This document shows positions 1 to 5,156 of a stretch of 5,156 nt of DNA, piece by piece (the stretch's first letter is position 1; each line of letters opens with the position of its first letter). Origin of the DNA: Thermodesulfobacteriota bacterium (GTDB lineage Bacteria; Desulfobacterota; Dissulfuribacteria; Dissulfuribacterales; UBA3076). The notes beneath the pieces were generated by a model, which was not told where the DNA came from, did no database searches, and was given only the letters and a program-made list of their open reading frames with translations. The stretch covers positions 1-5,156 of the forward strand of contig QNAY01000128.1 of assembly GCA_003645605.1 (NCBI GenBank). Direction: 5' to 3'. A program made the position numbers and the translations under genes.

Positions 1-73
1 ACCCCCAGATACATCACTTTATTGTTCCAATTTGTGAGCAGATACACATAATATGTCACAGTCATGGGCATTT

Positions 74-121
74 AAGATTTCTCCCTTCGGTCGAAATGAC
101 AATATGGGCGTGAACGCTTAC
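74..121 (-). repeat. Dispersed hairpin-forming repeat, left copy
   Basis: Read on the minus strand, this copy has two conserved blocks: a 14-nt block GTAAGCGTTCACGC (121-108) and a 28-nt core (101-74) that begins TGTCATTTCGACC and ends GGGAGAAATCTT, with a 6-nt spacer between them. The same two blocks occur in the same order on the opposite strand at 5036-5102, matching 13/14 and 27/28. The core folds as ATTTC-GA-CC-GAA-GG-GA-GAAAT: five outer base pairs, tandem A-G mismatches, two C-G pairs and a 3-nt loop. It lies about 60 nt after the rlmN stop, so it would be in the 3' untranslated part of the operon transcript. It might act in RNA processing or 3'-end protection, which is inference. There is no U-run, so it is not a standard intrinsic terminator. 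From memory, GTCAT...ATCT hairpin repeats like this are common between genes in several phyla. Confidence 0.75.
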
Positions 122-126
122 CCTTA

Positions 127-167
127 ACTTTAGGCACTTTAAACTTTAGTTCACTTTAGTCACTTTC
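127..167. repeat. Cluster of ACTTTA hexamers at the rlmN 3' end
   Basis: Four exact ACTTTA hexamers start at 127, 136, 143 and 153, and a fifth, ACTTTC, starts at 162. The spacings are 9, 7, 10 and 9 nt. On the coding strand of rlmN these read as repeated TAAAGT units, mostly CTAAAGT. The first one read, AAAGTGA, supplies the last Lys codon and the TGA stop of rlmN. The array is short and imperfect, so it may be slippage-derived or part of the neighbouring dispersed repeat. No function can be read from it. Confidence 0.55.
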
Positions 168-1209
168 CCTGTTTATCCGGGTTAGGCTGCTCTATTTCTG
201 TATAAAGCTGACCGCAGGCGGCGGATATGTCTCGCCCCTTGCTCTTTCTGATGATGGCAGTGTAATTGGCCTCTTTGAGCACTTGCTGGAATGCCAGAAC
301 CTGTTCGTGGACTGGGCGTTTGAAGGGAATATCATTGCTTTCGTTGTAGGGTATCAAGTTGATTTTTGAAGGGATTCCCTTGAGAAGTTTTGCAAGTGAA
401 ATTGCCTGTTCAACGCTGTCATTCACACCGGCAAGGAGGAGATATTCAAAAGTAATTCGTCTCCTGCGGGAAAGCCGATAATGTCTACATGCCTCAATGA
501 GCTGTGGAATGGGATAGCGCCTGTTAATGGGCATTATCTTGTCCCGGGTTCTATCATCAGGGGCATTCAGGGAAATCGCAAGGCCTACGTCTGTGTCTTG
601 ACCAAGACGCAATATCTCAGGAATCAGACCACAGGTGGATACGGTCATCCTGCGCAATGAGAAGTTTAGCCCAAGGTCATCAGTTAGTATGTAAACGGAC
701 TTTATGACATTCCCGTAGTTTGCAAGGGGCTCTCCCATCCCCATGAATACGAGATTTCTGAGCTGTTCCTTTTCTTCAATATGTTCCAGTGCGGCAAGTA
801 CCTGTCCCACGATCTCTGAAGGGACAAGGTGACGACGAAAACCCATCCTGGCAGTATGACAAAACCTGCACCCCATAGCACACCCGACCTGGGTGGATAT
901 GCAAAGGGTCTTGTGGTCCCGCTCAGGGATCACGACGCTTTCCACCACTAAACCATCCGGCAGTCTCCATGCCAGTTTACTTGTGCCATCAACAGAACGT
1001 TGGTCTGCCACAAGCTTAAGGTTGGTAAGCAGGCCCTTTTGGGCAGCCTTTCCCCTCAGGGCCTTGGGAAAGTCGGTCATTTGGGAGAAGTCCCGGAACC
1101 CGGGCTTCCAAAGCCAGCTAAAGAGCTGCCGGCCCCTGAAGGCCGGCAGACCCAGGTCTTTTGCCCATATTTCGAGGTCGCTTCGACTAAGACTGCGAAA
1201 GTCGATCAC
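160..1209 (-). CDS. rlmN: 23S rRNA/tRNA adenine-C2 methyltransferase RlmN
   Basis: This is a cytoplasmic radical-SAM enzyme. The family methylates C2 of A2503 in the 23S rRNA peptidyl-transferase centre and of A37 in some tRNAs, which supports decoding accuracy. The N-terminal helical domain (about 1-85) has the family's FRGRQLFSWLW segment at 24-34. The [4Fe-4S] cluster cysteines are C110, C114 and C117 in a CX3CX2C motif. C103, seven residues before the first, matches the resolving Cys of E. coli RlmN (C118), and C332 in AACGQL matches the methyl-carrying Cys (C355). The GMGEP SAM-binding motif is at 157-161, and E90 aligns with E. coli E105. At 349 aa it is complete, a little shorter than the E. 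coli protein. The start is GTG at 1209, overlapping the upstream TGA as GTGA and preceded by a purine-rich GGAAGAG; the next family-conserved block begins right after it, which supports this start. The related resistance enzyme Cfr (C8 methylation) has the same cysteines and similar length. RlmN is preferred because the setting is a housekeeping operon with no mobile element. Confidence 0.96.
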   Translation of the reverse strand: MIDFRSLSRSDLEIWAKDLGLPAFRGRQLFSWLWKPGFRDFSQMTDFPKALRGKAAQKGLLTNLKLVADQRSVDGTSKLAWRLPDGLVVESVVIPERDHKTLCISTQVGCAMGCRFCHTARMGFRRHLVPSEIVGQVLAALEHIEEKEQLRNLVFMGMGEPLANYGNVIKSVYILTDDLGLNFSLRRMTVSTCGLIPEILRLGQDTDVGLAISLNAPDDRTRDKIMPINRRYPIPQLIEACRHYRLSRRRRITFEYLLLAGVNDSVEQAISLAKLLKGIPSKINLIPYNESNDIPFKRPVHEQVLAFQQVLKEANYTAIIRKSKGRDISAACGQLYTEIEQPNPDKQGK

Positions 1210-3491
1210 GACAGCTCTTCCAGGAGCCTCCTGGCATCTTCAATCTCGGGGAATTCCTCTTTTGTATTGATTGCCTTTTGAAGCTCCTCTTTTGCGGCAT
1301 CGATTTTTTTCATCCCCTTCAAAGCCACAGCCATATGATAGCGGATGGTAGGCTGATTCGGCCATTTCTGAATGGCCTCTTCAAAGTTTGATACGGCAAG
1401 CTCATAGCTTCCCCTTTTCGTAAGTATCCAACCAACAGTATCCAGTATGGCCGGTTGGTCAGGGGCTGCAGCCTTGGCCTTTTGTGCATAGATAAAGGCC
1501 TTGTCCAGGTCGTACTTTTTTTCCGCCAGCAGCCATGCCAGATTATTTGCAGCCGGCGCAAAATCCCGTTTTATTTCCAGGGCCTGCAGATAGGCATCCT
1601 CTGCCTTATCATAATGCCCCAGCTGTTCTTCCACGGTGCCTATAGCCATGTAAGCACTTACAAGATTGGGATTTTTTTTCAGCAGAATCCTGTATTGGGA
1701 AATAGCTTCCTCTGCCTTGTCTGTTGATATATAAATTTTTGCCAGAGCGACATATGGCCCTATGAGATCAGGATTCAACTCCATTGCATCTTTAAAAGCG
1801 GCTTCCGCCTGATCTGTATGTCCTGTCTGCAGGAGTACCCTCCCCTGAATCATGGCTATTGCCGCGTTATCCGGCTGCTTTTTCCTCATTTCATCGCAAA
1901 GGCTGAGTGCCTTATCCGGCTGTTTTTCGTATATATATAGCGCCACCAGAGACGTCAGCGCAGGAAGGTGCCCCGGAGTTTTCGATAGCAATCCTCTAAA
2001 GGACTCTTTTGCTTTTTTAGTCTCCTTTTGCGCCATATATGTTCTGCCCAGGAGATAGCGGGCAGACACGTCATCCGGAGATGCCTTAAGGGCCCTGTGC
2101 AGGTCTTTTTCAGCGGTCTTTAAATCCTTGTTCATCATGGCGGCGGAAGCATGGAGAAACAGGGCCTTTGGTTCATCCGGAATACGCGCCAATATCAGCT
2201 CAGTCTGCTCTGTGACTATTTCAAGTTTGCGCTCTCTCATGGCCGTTTCAGCAAGCAACAATCTGGCCTTTAAAAACCCTGGCTGTCGTGAGACCAGCTT
2301 TTGCAGATCATCTTCTGCTTTGGTAAGCTCACCCGAGCCCAGATAAGCAAACCCCCTGTAATACAGTGCCTCCGGATTCCCGGACTGTTGGTCAAGGATT
2401 TTTCCCAGTGACCCAATTGCAGTCTTTAAGTCTTTATCTTTCAGGGCAAGTTTTGCCTTTACCAGCAGGGCAACGGGATGGATAGAATTCTCTGTCAGTG
2501 CTTCCTCAGCCAGGGATTTGGCCTGCTTGAATTTCCCTTGATTATATTTGAGGGCAGCTAATCTTGCCTTTATGTTCGCATTATCTGGAGACAACCCAAG
2601 AGCCTTCTCAAGGGTAATCACGGCCTTGTCTTTATGCCCCTTCTTGACCTGGAGCTCGGAAAGGGCCAACAGGGGAGCTGGTGCCTCGGGGAAAAGGTCT
2701 ATGGCCTGTTGAAGTATTGATTCAGCCTCTGTATCCCGGCCGTTTCGTATATAGAAACCGGCCATTATCAACAGGGCATCCACCTCCTCAGAATTTTCTC
2801 CAATAATAATCTTAATCTCTTCTTCTGCCTTTTTTTCCTGTCCTGTGGATTCATAGAGTGAAGACAGGGCAAGCCTCGGTTGAGCCCGGCCCTTTCCCTT
2901 CTCGCTGACAGATATGGCCTTTTTTAGAAAAAGCTCTGCTTGATTCAGGTCCTTTTTTTGAGAGTATGCCCTTGCCAGGGCCATATAGACCTTGCTGTCA
3001 TCAGGTGACTGCTCCTCTGCTTTTCTAAAGACGGAAATGGCATCATCAAGCTTCTCTTGGTTAAGTAATAACGCTCCTTTTAACAATAAAGCATCAACAT
3101 TTGACGGATTATTGGAAAGCAGTAGTTCCACATGCTTTTCCGCCTCGTCGATCTTCTTTGAAAGGAAAAACATCTGGGCGAGCTTCAGGCGGGCATCGGC
3201 ATTGTCCGGGTCTACATCCACGGTCTTCTGAAGTTCGGAAAAGGCATCTCGCAGACTTCCAATCTTCGAATAAGCCAAAGCCATTTGGTAATGACCAGGA
3301 CCGTACTTGGGATCAATCTGAACTACATTCTTGAACTCGATTATAGCTTCTTTGTATTTTTCCTTCTGGAAATAGCTCATTCCTTTTTCAAAATGTTTGG
3401 CCTTGTTCTCTTCAGGAGTGCTACAGGCAGGAAAAAACCCAACAAATATAATAAGGACCAGGAAAAAACCTAATATCTTCCGACTTTGCAT
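1206..3491 (-). CDS. Large TPR-repeat lipoprotein, PrsT-like C-terminus
   Basis: The product begins with a lipoprotein signal: basic QSRK, a hydrophobic stretch at about 6-20, then a lipobox FPAC with Cys at 23. Ser follows the Cys, which fits outer-membrane rather than inner-membrane retention. After a short charged linker the rest of the protein (about 30-748) is a continuous run of roughly 20-21 tetratricopeptide repeats of 34 residues. Typical units are KGMSYFQKEKYKEAIIEFKN at 36-55 and RGFAYLGSGELTKAEDDLQK at 379-398. No catalytic domain or second membrane segment is visible. The C-terminal repeats, with NNLAWLLAEKK (649-659), ILDTVGWILTKRG (682-694) and IRYHMAVALKGMKK (716-729), resemble the end of PrsT, the TPR protein of exosortase/PEP-CTERM exopolysaccharide loci. 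No exosortase or polysaccharide gene is in view, so the resemblance only suggests a scaffold for envelope or secretion complexes. The start is an ATG with a strong AGGAGG six nt upstream. It lies 23 nt after the PFK gene and overlaps rlmN by 4 nt. No gene symbol is justified. Confidence 0.93.
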   Translation of the reverse strand: MQSRKILGFFLVLIIFVGFFPACSTPEENKAKHFEKGMSYFQKEKYKEAIIEFKNVVQIDPKYGPGHYQMALAYSKIGSLRDAFSELQKTVDVDPDNADARLKLAQMFFLSKKIDEAEKHVELLLSNNPSNVDALLLKGALLLNQEKLDDAISVFRKAEEQSPDDSKVYMALARAYSQKKDLNQAELFLKKAISVSEKGKGRAQPRLALSSLYESTGQEKKAEEEIKIIIGENSEEVDALLIMAGFYIRNGRDTEAESILQQAIDLFPEAPAPLLALSELQVKKGHKDKAVITLEKALGLSPDNANIKARLAALKYNQGKFKQAKSLAEEALTENSIHPVALLVKAKLALKDKDLKTAIGSLGKILDQQSGNPEALYYRGFAYLGSGELTKAEDDLQKLVSRQPGFLKARLLLAETAMRERKLEIVTEQTELILARIPDEPKALFLHASAAMMNKDLKTAEKDLHRALKASPDDVSARYLLGRTYMAQKETKKAKESFRGLLSKTPGHLPALTSLVALYIYEKQPDKALSLCDEMRKKQPDNAAIAMIQGRVLLQTGHTDQAEAAFKDAMELNPDLIGPYVALAKIYISTDKAEEAISQYRILLKKNPNLVSAYMAIGTVEEQLGHYDKAEDAYLQALEIKRDFAPAANNLAWLLAEKKYDLDKAFIYAQKAKAAAPDQPAILDTVGWILTKRGSYELAVSNFEEAIQKWPNQPTIRYHMAVALKGMKKIDAAKEELQKAINTKEEFPEIEDARRLLEELS

Positions 3492-3497
3492 TTTTTT

Positions 3498-3503
3498 CCT
3501 CCT
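3498..3503 (-). promoter_or_regulatory. Strong ribosome binding site of the TPR gene
   Basis: On the minus strand this is a perfect AGGAGG followed by six A residues and then the ATG at 3491. It lies inside the 23-nt gap after the PFK stop codon. It fixes the TPR start and suggests efficient independent initiation within the shared transcript. Confidence 0.85.
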
Positions 3504-3514
3504 AACAGGGCCAC

Positions 3515-4888
3515 CTACTCATTTTTCAAGGAAGATTGCCCTGTAGATTCCAGTACGCTCAACCAAAAATTGCTGTTCAGATTAACACGTTTGCTTCGTT
3601 TGATGGCAGAGACCAGGGGAACATGTACATAGCGGTCATTCCATAGACTCACCATCATGGCGGTTTTGCCCGCCATTGCGGCATGAACGGCATTTTGCCC
3701 GAGATTTGCGCAATAGAGACGATCATCCACGTTTGCAGGCACGCTACGAATAATGTAACTGGGATCTATATAACGGACAAAGGCTGTCATGCCAATCTCA
3801 TTGAAGTATTCTCTAAAGGTGTCCCGGAGAAAGATACCTATGTCTCCCAGCTTGATGTTGCCTGATGGATCTTTTATCACTTGGTCCCCGGTTACATACC
3901 GCTGCCCCGCACCTTCAGACACAACCACCACTGCATGACCACGATCCCTGAGTCGGTGCTCAAGGGCCTTTAACAGACCATTTTCCCCTTCCAGGTCAAA
4001 ACCACTTTCAGGTATCAGGCAGAAGTTGACCTCCCTTAAAGCATTTGTGGCGGCAGATGCAATGGAGCCTGAATATCTCCCCATGACCTTGACCAGCCCC
4101 ACACCATTGGGTGCCCCAATAGCCTCGGTATGGGCACACCTTATGGACTGACTGGCCATTTCAACCGCAGTGTCGAAACCAAAGGTTTTAGAGACAAGAT
4201 AAATATCATTATCTATGGTCTTTGGTATTGCGACAACGGCTATTTTAAGATCACGTTTTTTAATTTCATCGGCAATTTTGACTCCTGCCTTGAATGTCCC
4301 GTCGCCTCCGATAATGAAAAGTATGGATACATTCATACGTACGAGCGCGTCCACTATGCCATCTATGGGTTGGTGCCCCCTGGAAGAGGCAAGGATTGTC
4401 CCTCCATACTCATGTATACGATTTACTGCCTGGAGACTCAGATCCATTATGGGAAGACCGTACTCGGGGATAAAACCCCTTAGCCCATAACGTATGCCAA
4501 GGACGGACTGGGCTCCATAACCATAGTGGAGAGCAAGTACAATGGCCCTGATCACATCATTAATTCCAGGGCAAAGTCCACCACAGGTTACAATAGCGGA
4601 GCGTACTTTAGTGGGGTCAAAATAAATTTTTTGACGGGGCCCTGCAAGCTCGAATGACAGAGGTTCCAAGCCCTCTTTGTATATCTTTTTCAGTGATTCA
4701 TGCGAAACCCTGACAAGTACACGATCCCGGTCAGATACAAAACAGGGGTAGTTTTTCTTAAGTAGAGGAGATTGAACACTTGAATCTCCCAGAGCTTCTA
4801 TGGCGGTTTCAATCTCTGTATCCGGGCCGACTTCATCAATTAGATATGGACTATTTTTTGCAATAGCGGGTTGGCTATTTTTAGGCAT
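3515..4888 (-). CDS. Plant-type ATP-dependent 6-phosphofructokinase
   Basis: This cytoplasmic enzyme phosphorylates fructose 6-phosphate to fructose 1,6-bisphosphate in glycolysis. An N-terminal extension (about 1-93) precedes the PFK fold, as is usual for the roughly 450-residue plant/trypanosome-like group; the product has 457 aa and looks complete. Visible motifs are TCGGLCPGIN (101-110), YGLRGF (134-139), GGDGT (194-198), PKTIDND (222-228, with D226 matching the catalytic base D127 of E. coli PfkA), MGRYSG (269-274), IPESG (292-296, Glu for the sugar site) and DPSYIIRS (375-382). G197 at the position equivalent to E. coli G104 points to ATP as phosphoryl donor, whereas pyrophosphate enzymes carry Asp there. 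K223 at the G124 position is otherwise shared with pyrophosphate enzymes, but the Gly plus Lys pair is the known signature of plant and trypanosomatid ATP-PFKs. So ATP is favoured and pyrophosphate use is less likely, though not excluded. The ATG start has GGAGA seven nt upstream. It is the first gene of the operon, with its own promoter. The symbol pfkA is often given to this family but also covers a different clade, so it is left blank. Confidence 0.92.
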   Translation of the reverse strand: MPKNSQPAIAKNSPYLIDEVGPDTEIETAIEALGDSSVQSPLLKKNYPCFVSDRDRVLVRVSHESLKKIYKEGLEPLSFELAGPRQKIYFDPTKVRSAIVTCGGLCPGINDVIRAIVLALHYGYGAQSVLGIRYGLRGFIPEYGLPIMDLSLQAVNRIHEYGGTILASSRGHQPIDGIVDALVRMNVSILFIIGGDGTFKAGVKIADEIKKRDLKIAVVAIPKTIDNDIYLVSKTFGFDTAVEMASQSIRCAHTEAIGAPNGVGLVKVMGRYSGSIASAATNALREVNFCLIPESGFDLEGENGLLKALEHRLRDRGHAVVVVSEGAGQRYVTGDQVIKDPSGNIKLGDIGIFLRDTFREYFNEIGMTAFVRYIDPSYIIRSVPANVDDRLYCANLGQNAVHAAMAGKTAMMVSLWNDRYVHVPLVSAIKRSKRVNLNSNFWLSVLESTGQSSLKNE

Positions 4889-4895
4889 TGTGGGT

Positions 4896-4900
4896 TCTCC
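4896..4900 (-). promoter_or_regulatory. Ribosome binding site of the PFK gene
   Basis: GGAGA on the minus strand, seven nt before the ATG at 4888. It supports this ATG as the start. Confidence 0.7.
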
Positions 4901-4949
4901 AATAATTTAGTCTTTTGAGACTCTACTTTTCACAATTTTTTTTAAAATA

Positions 4950-4979
4950 ACTGTATCTATATTCTGAAAGCCGTGTCAA
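4950..4979 (-). promoter_or_regulatory. Probable sigma70 promoter of the three-gene operon
   Basis: On the minus strand a perfect TTGACA -35 box (4979-4974) is followed after 18 nt by TACAGT (4955-4950), a -10 box matching TATAAT at four of six positions, including the first TA and the last T. Transcription would start near 4943, giving a leader of about 55 nt before the PFK ATG. The predicted start falls on a run of eight A residues (4943-4936). This is the only strong promoter-like match seen upstream of the operon. Confidence 0.6.
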
Positions 4980-5035
4980 TCTAAAGGGTTTTGCTTTATA
5001 CTTCGGCTTATTAAGGAACGTACAATAAATAACTT

Positions 5036-5102
5036 GTAACCGTTCACGCTAATGTGTCATGATTCGCGCTGCCATGTCATTTCGACCAAAGGGAGAAATC
5101 TT
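5036..5102 (+). repeat. Dispersed hairpin-forming repeat, right copy
   Basis: On the plus strand this copy has GTAACCGTTCACGC (5036-5049) and, further on, the 28-nt core (5075-5102) that begins TGTCATTTCGACC and ends GGGAGAAATCTT. It is in inverted orientation to the copy at 74-121. The core differs by a single base, A instead of G, in the loop of the predicted hairpin, so the stem is unchanged. The copy is 19 nt longer than the left one because the segment between the two blocks looks duplicated: 5041-5060 and 5061-5080 agree at 13 of 20 positions, including TTC, CGCT and TGTCAT. It lies just upstream of the operon promoter and outside any recognised gene. Confidence 0.75.
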
Positions 5103-5156
5103 TACCATCCAGAACTCAGGTCTTTCCAGTTTGGGTTCATCCGGTTCACCAATTGA

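Noticed and set aside
47..57. Small palindrome ACATA-A-TATGT as an operator
   Set aside because: Five-base arms in an AT-rich stretch are expected by chance, and no gene start is visible beside it.
77..97. Hairpin after rlmN as a Rho-independent terminator
   Set aside because: The stem is AT-rich with internal mismatches and is not followed by a U-run, and the same element also occurs upstream of the operon, so it is better called a dispersed repeat.
160..1209. Cfr antibiotic-resistance methyltransferase
   Set aside because: The active-site cysteines cannot separate Cfr from RlmN, but the housekeeping operon context and absence of mobile elements favour RlmN.
893..1281. Plus-strand open frames of 125 and 93 codons opposite rlmN and the TPR gene end
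   Set aside because: They lie antisense to well-supported conserved domains, have no recognisable motifs and no ribosome binding site worth noting.
1319..1561. Minus-strand 80-codon frame inside the TPR gene
   Set aside because: It is an out-of-frame shadow of the TPR repeats, whose true frame shows continuous family consensus.
4130..4490. Plus-strand open frames of 117 and 91 codons opposite the PFK gene
   Set aside because: They are antisense to the conserved PFK core, including GGDGT and PKTIDND, and the translations look like shadow sequence.
74..5102. The inverted repeats as terminal repeats of a transposon carrying the three genes
   Set aside because: No transposase or integrase is present, no target-site duplication was found outside the repeats, and the cargo is housekeeping-like.
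5074..5156. Plus-strand frame starting with ATG at 5074 and open to the window edge
   Set aside because: Its first codons are the repeat core itself, no ribosome binding site precedes it, and the rest resembles no known protein start.

Overview
The window holds three complete genes, all on the minus strand and very tightly packed: a plant-type ATP-dependent 6-phosphofructokinase (4888..3515), a 761-residue tetratricopeptide-repeat lipoprotein (3491..1206), and the radical-SAM 23S rRNA/tRNA methyltransferase RlmN (1209..160). About 90% of the sequence is coding. The 23-nt gap before the second gene and the 4-nt stop/start overlap before the third point to one transcript. It would start from a good sigma70-like promoter near 4950-4979.

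The organism is probably a Gram-negative bacterium. The TPR protein has a lipobox, and Ser follows the lipidated Cys, which fits outer-membrane sorting. The moderate base composition, the plant-type (TCGGLCPG) PFK, the RlmN flavour (CAMGCRFCHT, GRDISAACGQL) and the PrsT-like TPR tail suggest a Desulfobacterota (deltaproteobacterial) genome. This is inference from family resemblance, not a database result.

Layout by region: 1-73 has no recognised feature. 74-121 is the left copy of a dispersed repeat. 127-167 is a cluster of ACTTTA hexamers running into the rlmN stop codon. 160-4888 are the three genes. 4889-5030 holds the ribosome binding site, leader and promoter of the operon. 5036-5102 is the right copy of the dispersed repeat, in inverted orientation. 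5103-5156 has no recognised feature.

The genes do not form an obvious pathway. PFK commits sugar phosphate to glycolysis in the cytoplasm, RlmN modifies ribosomes and tRNA, and the TPR protein sits on a membrane as a protein-binding scaffold, with a C-terminus like the TPR proteins that accompany exopolysaccharide/exosortase loci. No convincing new system is visible. The points most worth a second look are the pair of inverted, hairpin-forming repeats that bracket the operon (their only core difference lies in the loop), the partial tandem duplication in one copy, the mixed Gly/Lys signature of the PFK active site, and the large TPR lipoprotein standing between two housekeeping genes.
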